64,000 bases of DNA from Streptomyces pactum (GTDB lineage Bacteria; Actinomycetota; Actinomycetes; Streptomycetales; Streptomycetaceae). Where the stretch lies: assembly GCF_016031615.1 (NCBI RefSeq), contig NZ_JACYXC010000001.1:6262001-6326000 (forward strand). Direction: 5' to 3'. Within the stretch, counting starts at the first letter, position 1; each line of letters starts with the position of its first letter. Positions 1 to 8,452 of this stretch are shown here, in pieces. Both the position numbers and the translations under genes were made by a program. Below the pieces are notes generated by a model. The model worked only from the letters and a program-made list of their open reading frames with translations. It had not been told where the DNA came from and did no database searches.

Positions 1-294
1 CCAGGACGCCACCAGCGCGCGGTGGATGGCCAGGTCGTTGGCGCTGAGGTCCGGCGGGAGCTGTTCGAGGTACCGTTCGATCGCCGCCAGGGTCATCCCG
101 TGGTGCTGGAGCTCCTCGATCAGCGCCAGCCGGGACAGGTGCTCCGGCCCGTAGCGGCCCACCCGGCGGGGGCCGATCACCGGGGGCGGCAGCAGGCCCC
201 GGGTGCTGTAGAAACGGATGGTGCGGACGGTCACCCCGGCGCGCGCCGCGAGTTCGTCGACGGTGAGTGTGGCGTCCCCGGTCTCGCTGGTCAT
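1..294 (-). CDS. MerR-family transcriptional regulator (3' end cut by window edge)
   Basis: DNA-binding one-component regulator. The visible 98 residues contain a MerR winged-helix N-terminus: TVDELAARAGVTVRTIRFY at about residues 11-29, then the wing residues GLLPPP and RRVGRYGPEHL, and the start of the dimerisation helix. The ATG at 294 opens the protein directly in the typical MerR N-terminus. The effector-binding C-terminal half lies left of the window, so the ligand and subfamily cannot be told. It is transcribed away from the aminopeptidase gene, whose 3' end lies 174 bases to the right. The family call is secure and the role is unknown. Confidence 0.85.
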   Translation of the reverse strand, partial: MTSETGDATLTVDELAARAGVTVRTIRFYSTRGLLPPPVIGPRRVGRYGPEHLSRLALIEELQHHGMTLAAIERYLEQLPPDLSANDLAIHRALVASW

Positions 295-468
295 GGGCCA
301 CCCCTCACTCGTACGGTCTGCGCTCACCGAGATTCAACAGTATTGCTGTCTCATCATCGGTGTGAAAGGCGTCGCCGGGGAACCCGGCGCCGCGCGGGAA
401 CGCCGCGCCGCCCGCCCCGGGGCGTCGGGACGGGCGGCGCGGCGGCCCGGACCGGGCCGCGGGCGGGA

Positions 469-1995
469 TCAGTGACCGCGGTGCTCCTCGCCGCGGTGGG
501 CGTCGCGGCCGTGGCTGTGCACGGTGTTGGTCGCCTGGATCTTCCGCCACGACTTCGGCTCCGCCGGGGCCTTCGGGGCGCCCAGGGCCACCGACCGGGC
601 CGCCGCGGCGGCGGGCTTGGACGGCGTGTACAGCCAGGTGTCGAACAGCTCGGCGAGCGGCTTGCCGGACACCTTCTCGGCGAACCGGCGGAAGTCGGCC
701 ACCGACGCGTTGCCGTAGCGGTACTCGGTGGGCCACCGCTGGAGGATGGTGAAGAAGTCCTCGTCACCTATCTCGTTGCGCAGCGCCTGGAGGGCCAGCG
801 CCCCGCGGTCGTAGACCGCGCGGTGGAACTGGTTCTCCGCGCCCGGGTCACCCGGCCGCACCGTCCAGAACGGGTCGTCCGCCGGGTACAGGGCGTAGGT
901 GTAGTCCGCCAGCTCCTGCGCGGTGCCCTCGCCCTCCTTCTCCGACCACAGCCATTCCGAGTAGCGGGCGAAGCCCTCGTTGACCCAGATGTCGCGCCAG
1001 TCCTTCAGCGAGACGCTGTCGCCGTACCACTGGTGCGCCAGCTCGTGCACCACCACCGAGACGTTGGCGCCCCGGGCGAACTGGCGGGGGCTGTAGAACG
1101 GCCGGGTCTGGGTCTCCAGCGCGTAACCGGTCGGTACGTTGGGCACGTAGCCGCCCAGCGCGTTGAACGGGTACGGGCCGTACAGCCCGGCGAGCCAGTC
1201 GGCGACCTCGCCGGTCCGCTCCAGGCTGGCGCGGGCGGCGCCGTCGTTGGCGCCCAGGTCCTTGCTGTAGGCGTTGATGACCGGCAGCCCGCCCGCGGTG
1301 GTGTCGGTGGTGACGTCGAACTTGCCGACCGCCAGCGTGGCCAGGTACGTCGCCTGCGGCTTGTCCGAGCGCCAGTTGTAGCGCGTCCAGCCCAGCCGCG
1401 AGGTGGTGGACTGCAGCGTGCCGTTGCTGATCGCCTGGGTGCCGTCCGGCACCGCCACCGACACGTCGAAGGTGGCCTTGTCACGCGGGTGGTCGTTGCT
1501 CGGGTACCACCACCAGGCGCCCTCGGGCTCGTTGGCCGCCACCCCGCCGTCCGGGGTCCGCAGCCAGGCGGTGTACCCGCCGACCTCGACCTCGGAGGGG
1601 GTGCCGTGGTAGCGGACGACGACCGTGAACGGCTTGCCGGAGTCCAGCCGACCCGCCGGGGTGATCTCCAGCTCGTGGTCCCCGGTGGCCTTGAAGGCCG
1701 CCTTCTTCCCGCCGACCAGCACCGACTCCACGTCGAGTGCGAAGTCGAGGTTGAACCGCGACAGGTTCTGGGTGGCGCGGGCGACGATGGTCGCGGTGCC
1801 CTCCAGGCGGTCGGTGTCCGGCTGGTACTTCAGCCGCAGGTCGTAGTGGGACACGTCGTACCCGCCGTTGCCGTAGGACGGGTAGTACGAGTCGCCGATG
1901 CCCGGGGCGCCCGGAGAGGGTTCGGCGGCCGATGCCGGGATCGCCAGCACCATGCAGGCCGCGGCGGCGGCCGGGACGAGGAGTCTGTGACGCAC
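469..1995 (-). CDS. Secreted M1-family zinc aminopeptidase
   Basis: Exported zinc metallopeptidase expected to remove N-terminal residues from peptides. The 508-residue protein starts with a signal peptide (MRHRLLVPAAAAACMVLAIP, with ASA before the mature AEPSPG). The M1 zinc site is complete: HELAHQW near residue 317 and NEGFA about 20 residues later supply two His, the catalytic Glu and the third ligand. It is shorter than PepN-type enzymes because it lacks the large C-terminal helical domain, as is usual for secreted Streptomyces M1 peptidases. The GTG at 1995 is preceded by TTGGAGGACTC, a good ribosome-binding site. It diverges from the BCCT transporter gene. The short tail is Lys/His-rich. 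Confidence 0.93.
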   Translation of the reverse strand: MRHRLLVPAAAAACMVLAIPASAAEPSPGAPGIGDSYYPSYGNGGYDVSHYDLRLKYQPDTDRLEGTATIVARATQNLSRFNLDFALDVESVLVGGKKAAFKATGDHELEITPAGRLDSGKPFTVVVRYHGTPSEVEVGGYTAWLRTPDGGVAANEPEGAWWWYPSNDHPRDKATFDVSVAVPDGTQAISNGTLQSTTSRLGWTRYNWRSDKPQATYLATLAVGKFDVTTDTTAGGLPVINAYSKDLGANDGAARASLERTGEVADWLAGLYGPYPFNALGGYVPNVPTGYALETQTRPFYSPRQFARGANVSVVVHELAHQWYGDSVSLKDWRDIWVNEGFARYSEWLWSEKEGEGTAQELADYTYALYPADDPFWTVRPGDPGAENQFHRAVYDRGALALQALRNEIGDEDFFTILQRWPTEYRYGNASVADFRRFAEKVSGKPLAELFDTWLYTPSKPAAAAARSVALGAPKAPAEPKSWRKIQATNTVHSHGRDAHRGEEHRGH

Positions 1996-2361
1996 GAGTC
2001 CTCCAACTCGTAGGGGAGAACGATCACTCGGACTCTACGCACCGGCACACCCGGTCGTCTCGTACACCGGTGCTAACTGTCATGTGTTCGACATCCGGAC
2101 GACACGGCCGCCTCAGCGGCACGGTCCGCCGCCGGCGAGGCGGCCCGCTCCCGGTGGTCCGGGCCCGCCGCACGGGCCGCCGCCGGACGGCCCAGCCCGC
2201 CGTCACCCGGTCGCGGGATACCGCCGGACCGCTCCCCGGGCCGCCCCCGCGCCTCCGTCCGGGTCCCCGCGGCCCGTGGTAAGCGGTACGGGGACGGCCG
2301 GCGCGCGAGGAGCCGGCGAAGCGCCGGAGGGACGCCCGGCGGACCAGTGAAAGGCCGGTGC
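1996..2361. promoter_or_regulatory. Divergent intergenic region between aminopeptidase and BCCT genes
   Basis: This 366-base gap contains no supported gene. The half next to the aminopeptidase (about 2000-2100) is less GC-rich than its surroundings and is where divergent promoters are most likely. I could not pick a confident -35/-10 pair. The half next to the transporter is low-complexity GC-rich sequence. Confidence 0.4.
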
Positions 2362-4209
2362 ATGTCGGAGAACGGTAAGGCCGCCGAGGACGGCCCGCCC
2401 GGGGACGAGGGCCGGCCCGGGGACGACGGCGGGCCCGGGGACACGCGGCACCACCACTCGATCATCGCCGACATGGCCGGCGCCCCGCACCGGCCGCACA
2501 TCGCCCGTACCGACCCCCTGGTGTTCGGTGTCGCCGCCGCGCTCACCATCGCCTTCGTCCTGTGGGGTGCGCTCGGCACCGACTCGCTGGAGGACGCCTC
2601 CAGCAGCATGCTCGACGGACTGATGCACAACGGGGGCTGGGCGTTCGTGCTCGCCGCCTCCGGCTTCGTGCTCTTCGCCCTGTGGCTGGCCATCAGCCGG
2701 TACGGCCGGATCACCCTGGGCAAGGCGGCCGAGGAGCCGGAGTTCCGCACCGTCTCCTGGGTGGCGATGATGTTCAGCGCCGGCATGGGCATCGGCCTGA
2801 TGTTCTTCGGGGTCAGCGAGCCGCTGGCGCACTTCGTGGACCCGCCGCCGGGCACCGACCCGCGGGACTCCGCCGAGGCGATGGAGACCGCGATGGCCAC
2901 CACCGTCTTCCACTGGACCCTCCACCCCTGGTCCATCTACGCGGTCGCCGGGCTCGCCATCGCCTACAGCACCTTCCGGCGCGGCCGGCGGCAGACCATC
3001 AGCGCGGTCTTCACCCCGCTGCTGGGCGAGCGGCACGTCAACGGCTGGGGCGGCAAGGTCATCGACATCCTCGCCATCTTCGCCACCCTCTTCGGATCGG
3101 CCGCCTCACTGGGCCTGGGCGCGCTCCAGATCGGCAGCGGCATCGAGGAACTGGACTGGATGGACCACGTCGGCACCGGGCTGCTGGTGGTGGTGATCGC
3201 CGTCCTCACCGCGGCGTTCGTCGCCTCCGCGGTCTCCGGGGTGGAGCGGGGCATCCAGTGGCTGTCCAACATCAACATGGTGCTCGCGCTGATCCTGGCG
3301 GTCTTCGTCTTCGTCGTCGGCCCCACCATCCTCGTCCTGGACCTGCTCCCCACCACCGTCGGCTCCTACCTCGGGGACCTGCCGCAGCTGGTCGCCCGGA
3401 CCGAGGCCAGCAGCGGGAAGGGCGTCGCCGACTGGCTCAGCAACTGGACCGTCTTCTACTGGGCGTGGTGGATTTCCTGGACCCCGTTCGTCGGGATGTT
3501 CATCGCCCGGATCAGCCGCGGACGCACCATCCGGCAGTTCGTCGGCGGGGTGATCCTGGTGCCCAGCACGGTCAGCCTGGTGTGGTTCGCGATCTTCGGC
3601 GGCACCGCCATGCAGCTGCGCGACGAGGGCCGGCTGCACGGCCGCACCACCCAGGAGGAGCAGCTCTTCGGCGTCCTCCAGGAGTACCCGGCCGCCACCT
3701 TGATGAGCATCGTCGTGATGATCCTCGTCGGCATCTTCTTCATCTCCGGGGCCGATGCGGCGTCCATCGTGATGGGCACCCTCTCCCAGCGCGGCTCCTT
3801 CGAGCCGAACCGGCCGGTGGTCGTGTTCTGGGGCTCCGTCACCGGGGCGGTCGCCGCGGTGATGCTGCTCATCGGCGGCGGGAAGGGCGACGCCCTCACC
3901 GGCCTGCAGAACCTCACCATCCTCGCGGCGGCACCGTTCACCCTGGTCATGGTGGCGATGTGCGTCGCCCTGATGCGCGATCTGCGGCGCGATCCGCTCA
4001 TCATGCGGGGGGAGCTGGGCGAGGAGGCGGTGGAGATGGCGGTCATCGCCGGCCACCAGAAGTACGCGGGTGACTTCGAGATCCGGATCGGGCCCGCCAC
4101 CACCCCGCCCGAGCCCCCGGCCGCCCCCCGGCGGCACCCCCACTCGGCCCCCAGGGACGGCCCCGGCGGTGAACCTCCGGAGTCCCCGTCCGGACCCCGC
4201 GGCACCTAG
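2362..4209 (+). CDS. BCCT-family betaine/choline/carnitine transporter
   Basis: Inner-membrane secondary transporter for quaternary-ammonium solutes such as glycine betaine or choline, normally driven by Na+ or H+. Twelve hydrophobic segments are recognisable. The family-specific glycine stretch is present (FSAGMGIGLMFFGVSEPL, about residue 140), as is the Trp-rich signature FYWAWWISWTPFVGMFIAR near residue 370. Both termini carry charged, low-complexity tails: an acidic Gly/Asp/Pro-rich N-terminus and a Pro-rich C-terminus that could act as a regulatory cytosolic extension. I chose the ATG at 2362 because GAAAGG lies seven bases upstream; a GTG at 2347 is an in-frame alternative adding five residues. 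The substrate cannot be told from sequence alone. Confidence 0.93.
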   Translation: MSENGKAAEDGPPGDEGRPGDDGGPGDTRHHHSIIADMAGAPHRPHIARTDPLVFGVAAALTIAFVLWGALGTDSLEDASSSMLDGLMHNGGWAFVLAASGFVLFALWLAISRYGRITLGKAAEEPEFRTVSWVAMMFSAGMGIGLMFFGVSEPLAHFVDPPPGTDPRDSAEAMETAMATTVFHWTLHPWSIYAVAGLAIAYSTFRRGRRQTISAVFTPLLGERHVNGWGGKVIDILAIFATLFGSAASLGLGALQIGSGIEELDWMDHVGTGLLVVVIAVLTAAFVASAVSGVERGIQWLSNINMVLALILAVFVFVVGPTILVLDLLPTTVGSYLGDLPQLVARTEASSGKGVADWLSNWTVFYWAWWISWTPFVGMFIARISRGRTIRQFVGGVILVPSTVSLVWFAIFGGTAMQLRDEGRLHGRTTQEEQLFGVLQEYPAATLMSIVVMILVGIFFISGADAASIVMGTLSQRGSFEPNRPVVVFWGSVTGAVAAVMLLIGGGKGDALTGLQNLTILAAAPFTLVMVAMCVALMRDLRRDPLIMRGELGEEAVEMAVIAGHQKYAGDFEIRIGPATTPPEPPAAPRRHPHSAPRDGPGGEPPESPSGPRGT

Positions 4210-4245
4210 CGCGTGTCTCCACGATGCGGCATCCAGGACGCCACG

Positions 4246-4260
4246 GCCCCTTGCCGGGGC
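4246..4260. terminator. Short hairpin between convergent genes
   Basis: GCCCC-TTGCC-GGGGC forms a 5-bp stem with a five-base loop in the 74-base gap between the convergent BCCT and NLR-like genes. It is weak and has no T-run. It may serve both directions. Confidence 0.3.
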
Positions 4261-4283
4261 GGCTTGACCGTTCACGGAACCAC

Positions 4284-7200
4284 TCATCCGCGGGGATCGT
4301 TCGCCGCGAGCCAGGCCCGGACGGCCTCCGCCTCCCGCCGATGCCCGAGGCTCCGGAGCAGGTCCGCCTGCAGGCTCACCACACGGCGCAGCGGCGAAAC
4401 GAACGGCGCGGGCGCGGTTTTCACGAGCCTGCTGTAGATCTCCACCGCTTCCACCGTCGCCCGCAGCGCCTCGGGCATGTCCTGTCGTGCGACATGGCGC
4501 ACCTGCGCCCATGCGGACAGCGAGAGGGCGAGGTCGGGTTCGTGGGCAGCCGGGTTGCCGGCCGTCAGCCGGCGCCGGATCGTCACCGCCTCCTCGGTGG
4601 CGGTCAGGGCTTCCTCGTGCCGCCCGGCCTCCGACAGCCGGGTGCCGAGACTGTGCAGTGAGGTGGCGAGGTCGGGTTCGTGGGCGGCCGGGTTGTCGGC
4701 CGTCAGCCGGCGCCGGATCGTCACCGCCTCTTCGGTGGCGGTCAGCGCCTCCTCCCGCCTTCCCACCTCCGACAGCCGGGTGCCGAGGTTGTTCAGCGCG
4801 CCGGCGAGGCCGGGTTCCTGGGCCGTCGGATGAGCTGTCGCCAGCCGGCGCCGGATCGTCACCGCCTCCTCGGCGGCGGTCAGGGCTTCCTCCCGTCTCC
4901 CCACCTCCGACAGGAAGACGCCGAGGTTGTTCAGCGCGCCGGCGAGGCCGGGTTCGTGAGCCGTCGGATGAGCTGTCGCCAGCCGGCGCCGGATCGTCAC
5001 CGCCTTCTCGGTGGCGGTCAGCGCCTCCTCCCACCGCCCGGCCTCCGACAGCCGGCTGCCCAGACTGTGCAGTGAGGTGGCGAGGTCGGGTTCGTGGGCG
5101 GCCGGGTTGTCCGCCGCCAGCCGGCGGTGGATCGCCACCGCCTCTTCGGTGGCGGCCAGTGCCTCCTTCCGCTGCCCCGCCCACGACAGATGGTTGCCGA
5201 GATTGTTCAGCGCGCCGGCGAAGTCGGGTTCGTGGGTTCCGGGATCAACCGCCGCCAGCCGACGGAAGACCGCCGCTGCCTCCTGGGCGAAGGTCAGTGC
5301 TTCCTCGCGCCGCCCCACCTCCGAAAGGAAGACGCCGAGGTTGGTCAGGAGGTTGGCGAGGTCGGGTTCGTGGGCCGCCGGACCGCCCGCCGCCGACCGG
5401 CGCCGGATCGCCACCGCCTCCTCGGTGGCGGCCAGGGCTTCCTCCCGGCGCCCCACCGCCCACAGTTGGCTGCCGAGGTTGGTCAGCGCGACCGCGCTGT
5501 CGGGTTCGTGGGTGGCCGGGTCGTCCGCCGCCAGCCGGCGCCGGATCGCCACCGCTTCCTGGGTGAAGGTCAGTGCTTCCTCGCGCCGCCCCACCTCCGA
5601 CAGGAAGACGCCGAGGTTGGTCAGGATGTCGGCGAGGTCGGGCTCGTGGGCGGGGTCGGTGGAGGAGAGGTCCCGCCAGATCCGCAGGGCCTGCCGGCCC
5701 GAGGTGAGGGCTTCGTCGCGCAGGCCGGCATGGAACTGGCGTCTGGCGAGGTAATGCAGGACGTGGGCGCGTGCGGCGGGGTCCCGGAAGGTGCCCAGGT
5801 GGTGGTGTACCAGGCGTGCGGTGACGGCGGCGATGCCGACGTCGAGGTCGGTGTGCCGGCCTTCGGGAAAGTGGGAGTTGATGGCTCCCAGAACGCTGAT
5901 GTCGAGGGTGGGCAGGTCGGTCAGGCGGGCCAGGGCGGCGCTGCCGGCGGCCAGGGCCAGGGCGGGGTGGCGGCGCAGGAGCGGGTCGAGGTGCCGGGTG
6001 GCCAGGTGGGGCCAGCGGTGGGCCGCCTCTATCAGGACCGTCAGGGCCTGGCGGGTGTAGGGGGCCGGTCTGCCGTCCTGATGGTCGGGCGCGAGGAGCG
6101 CGCCGGGTGTGGTGATCGTCCAGGGATCGGTGGCGTGGTACCCGAATTCCTCCTCGTGGCCGGGGAGGGTCAGGGCGAGGTAGTCCTCGCCGAGGCGGTC
6201 GGGGGCGAGTGGGTCGAGTACCAGGCCGGGGCCGGCGGGCGGGTAGCAGTGGGCGTGGTCCGCGACCAGTTGCCAGCCGGCGGCCGGGGTGCCGGCGGCG
6301 CCGGTGCGGGTGAGGGCTGCTGTGGCCTCGTCGGGTGGCAGGGTGCCGGTGAGGGTGGCCACGTACACCGCCCGGCCCATGGCCTGCTCGGTGGTCCGCA
6401 GCGGACCGCGGCCCCGGTCGTGGAGGGAGCGCCAGTGGTCGTGTTCGCGGTCCAGCAGGTAGGACGAGAGACTCGCCTGACTGCTGCCCGGCGGGGGTGT
6501 CCATCCGCGGCCGGCGGCGTCCACGTCGACCAGGGCGCGCATATGGATGGTCAGGGTCAGGGCGAACGCCGGGTCGTCGAGATTGCCGGGTACACCGATC
6601 CTCGTGGGGTGGGTGTGGGCGAAGATCTCGGCGAACCGGTCGCGGGCCGCGACGTACATGTCGGCACGAGCCCCCCTGGTGTCCGGGATCCCTTCGAGCC
6701 GCAGGGCGTCGACGTCCAGGATGTCGAGTTTCGTGAACTGGTGGGCCAGGCCTTGCCACCACATGCCGGCCGGGCGGGCCAGCAGCAGGATGCGCAGCCG
6801 GTCGCGGGCGGCGTCACGGTGCTGGCGTACCAGCGTGATCAGGTCCTCCAGAGGCCAGCGCTCGGCGTAGTCCACGATCACGACCAGGCCCGGGGCCCGC
6901 ACGGCCAGGCTCTGGTCACCGCCCCCGGCCGAGGAGACCTCGCTGCGGTGACGGGCCAGCGCGACGGCCCATCCCGCCCCGGCCGAGCGTGCGGCGAACT
7001 CGGCGGCCAGCCGGGTCTTGCCCGACCCGCCCTCGGCGTGCACCAGACGCACCGAGAGCCCCGGCGACTCGCCGTCGCGCCACGTCTCCAGCAACGCCAG
7101 TTCCGGCCGGGGAAGGAACGGGACCACCTGGTGGCGGGCCATCAGCAGCCGGCTGGGCATCCGTGCCAGCCCCGCGGGCAGCGCGGCCGGAACCGTCACG

Positions 7201-7349
7201 GGGAAGGGCTCCACCCGGTACGGCGGGGTGCCGCGGTAGATGTAGTTGTACTGGTCCCCGTGCTGCACGGCATTGACCCGGCCACCACCGGTGGCCGTGA
7301 TGATCTGCGTGTACACCACGCCGTCGCGGGGGCCCACCGGCGCGTCCAC
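4284..7349 (-). CDS. NLR-like (STAND) P-loop ATPase with N-terminal amyloid-type motif and TPR repeats
   Basis: Predicted signalling ATPase of 1021 residues. The order is: a short Q/N/G/Y-rich segment (VNAVQHGDQYNYIY, residues 25-38); a P-loop NTPase with Walker A GGSGKT (107-112), Walker B VVIVDYAE (156-163) and a sensor-like LLLARP; a helical region to about residue 520; then TPR units. Eight units of exactly 46 residues occupy 571-938, flanked by degenerate ones. This matches bacterial NLR relatives: signalling motif, switch ATPase, superstructure-forming sensor. The GTG at 7349 follows GGGAGG, and the stop of the upstream gene lies two bases before it, so the two genes are translated together. 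The upstream protein ends with the same motif (VNAVQNGNQNTYY). A role in regulated cell death or phage defence is inferred. Confidence 0.85.
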   Translation of the reverse strand: MDAPVGPRDGVVYTQIITATGGGRVNAVQHGDQYNYIYRGTPPYRVEPFPVTVPAALPAGLARMPSRLLMARHQVVPFLPRPELALLETWRDGESPGLSVRLVHAEGGSGKTRLAAEFAARSAGAGWAVALARHRSEVSSAGGGDQSLAVRAPGLVVIVDYAERWPLEDLITLVRQHRDAARDRLRILLLARPAGMWWQGLAHQFTKLDILDVDALRLEGIPDTRGARADMYVAARDRFAEIFAHTHPTRIGVPGNLDDPAFALTLTIHMRALVDVDAAGRGWTPPPGSSQASLSSYLLDREHDHWRSLHDRGRGPLRTTEQAMGRAVYVATLTGTLPPDEATAALTRTGAAGTPAAGWQLVADHAHCYPPAGPGLVLDPLAPDRLGEDYLALTLPGHEEEFGYHATDPWTITTPGALLAPDHQDGRPAPYTRQALTVLIEAAHRWPHLATRHLDPLLRRHPALALAAGSAALARLTDLPTLDISVLGAINSHFPEGRHTDLDVGIAAVTARLVHHHLGTFRDPAARAHVLHYLARRQFHAGLRDEALTSGRQALRIWRDLSSTDPAHEPDLADILTNLGVFLSEVGRREEALTFTQEAVAIRRRLAADDPATHEPDSAVALTNLGSQLWAVGRREEALAATEEAVAIRRRSAAGGPAAHEPDLANLLTNLGVFLSEVGRREEALTFAQEAAAVFRRLAAVDPGTHEPDFAGALNNLGNHLSWAGQRKEALAATEEAVAIHRRLAADNPAAHEPDLATSLHSLGSRLSEAGRWEEALTATEKAVTIRRRLATAHPTAHEPGLAGALNNLGVFLSEVGRREEALTAAEEAVTIRRRLATAHPTAQEPGLAGALNNLGTRLSEVGRREEALTATEEAVTIRRRLTADNPAAHEPDLATSLHSLGTRLSEAGRHEEALTATEEAVTIRRRLTAGNPAAHEPDLALSLSAWAQVRHVARQDMPEALRATVEAVEIYSRLVKTAPAPFVSPLRRVVSLQADLLRSLGHRREAEAVRAWLAANDPRG
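4536..5639 (-). repeat. Eight tandem 138-bp units encoding near-identical TPRs
   Basis: Within the NLR-like gene, eight consecutive 138-bp units encode 46-residue TPRs that begin D/G-LA and end HEP. Core residues such as NLG, LSEVGRREEALT and EEAVTIRRR recur almost unchanged between units. The flanking units on both sides are degenerate. High identity between adjacent units implies recent expansion or ongoing homogenisation by recombination. Confidence 0.95.
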
Positions 7350-7351
7350 GC

Positions 7352-7825
7352 TCAGTCCTCCCTGTCCTGACGCGCCGGACCCGCGGGCGGTCCGGGTAAC
7401 CGGGTGCCGGAGTCCATGTAGTAGGTGTTCTGGTTCCCGTTCTGCACGGCGTTGACCACGGCGCGGTCACGGGCGGTGTTGTACTGGTTCCGCTGCTGTG
7501 GTGCCGCAGCCAGTGCCGCCTGCATCCGGTGCGTCTGCGCCTCCAACTCCTCGGCCGCGTCGGGATGCGCGGCCAGGAACCTCTCCAGCTCCAGCTGCCA
7601 CTGTCTGATCAGCAGTCTGCGCGCAGGCTCGGTGTCCTGGTCCGGGGCGAACAGGGCCGCGCCGTCGTCCAGTTGTGCCTCGACGTCGTCATGCAGCTCG
7701 GGGCTGCGGCGGCGGATGACCGCCAAGAACCCCTCACGGACGGTGGCCCAGGCGTCCGTGGCCATCGCGGCCACGATCGTTGTCGCACCGGACATGGCCA
7801 GTACCGCAAGTTCCTGATCTGTCAC
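7352..7825 (-). CDS. Small putative effector with C-terminal amyloid-type motif
   Basis: A 157-residue protein of no family I can name. The N-terminal part (residues 1-35) is predominantly hydrophobic helix (AVLAMSGATTIVAAMATDAW), followed by charged helical sequence rich in Glu, Arg and Ala to about residue 105. The C-terminus holds QQRNQYN, then VNAVQNGNQNTYY (124-136), closely matching the N-terminal motif of the downstream NLR-like ATPase. This layout, a hydrophobic helical domain followed by a terminal amyloid motif, resembles HeLo/Bell-type membrane-active effectors of amyloid-signalling systems, but that assignment is inference. I placed the start at GTG 7825, which follows GGAGAGG at a normal distance; a TTG at 7840 gives five more residues. 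The stop is two bases from the start of the ATPase gene. Confidence 0.75.
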   Translation of the reverse strand: MTDQELAVLAMSGATTIVAAMATDAWATVREGFLAVIRRRSPELHDDVEAQLDDGAALFAPDQDTEPARRLLIRQWQLELERFLAAHPDAAEELEAQTHRMQAALAAAPQQRNQYNTARDRAVVNAVQNGNQNTYYMDSGTRLPGPPAGPARQDRED

Positions 7826-8452
7826 GAATACCCTCTCCAACCCTCAGGACCGACTTCGGCGGGCGGGCGAAGGCGGAGGCGGAGCCAGGCTTCTCGGTGC
7901 CTCGGGCGGCGGAGCGCACGCGCCGGAGAAGTTTCCGCCGCGCCGGCGGCGTCAGCACGGCCGCCGCGCTCCTGGTGACCCCCCAACGCACCCCCCACTC
8001 CCCGTCCAGCGCCCGACCAGCCCGTCCATGCCCCCCTGGCTGCCACTCCCCCCATGGGCGACGGATCGTGCCGAACCATGCCGGATCAGGATGACCGAAC
8101 GGGTTTGCCGTGCCCACCCGTTGGGGGCGCCGTGACACGTTCGTTGCAGTTCCCCGGGCGAGGGACGGAGCGGGTCCTGCGGAGGTGCTGCCGGAGTGCG
8201 CGGCCGCGGCCCTCCGGGCTGCCGCCGGCTGCTGGGCATCGCCCGTGGCCGGCGGAGGAGCCGGCCGCGTCAACAGCGTTGCGGACGAACTGCGCCTGGC
8301 ACACGCCGGTCCTGCCGGGCTTCTCGCGCCCACGGCCGGGGCGGACCGGCCGGAGGGGCCGGAGGGGCCCTGAGGGGTGGTGGTGCGGGCGGGTCCGCCG
8401 GTGCGGCTGCGCGGCCCCGGGCAGCCCGTCGGCCGGGTGGCAGACTCCGGCC
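7826..8452. other. Gene-free stretch between divergent effector and aldo/keto reductase genes
   Basis: These 627 bases contain no ORF that I can support. The part around 8060-8150 is less GC-rich than the rest and may hold promoters. No convincing -35/-10 pair, repeat or RNA gene was seen. Confidence 0.5.

Noticed and set aside
22..2013. 663-residue plus-strand open frame
   Set aside because: Arg/Gly/Pro-rich shadow of the M1 aminopeptidase and MerR genes on the other strand. No domain, and it spans gene boundaries.
4536..5639. Possible CRISPR or satellite array because of regular 138-bp spacing
   Set aside because: The units are in-frame TPR codons with no spacer/repeat structure.
5094..7370. 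758-residue plus-strand frame opposite the NLR-like gene
   Set aside because: Periodic RRQPAPDRHRLLGGGQ-type repeats mirror the 138-bp TPR units read backwards. The real Walker motifs are on the minus strand.
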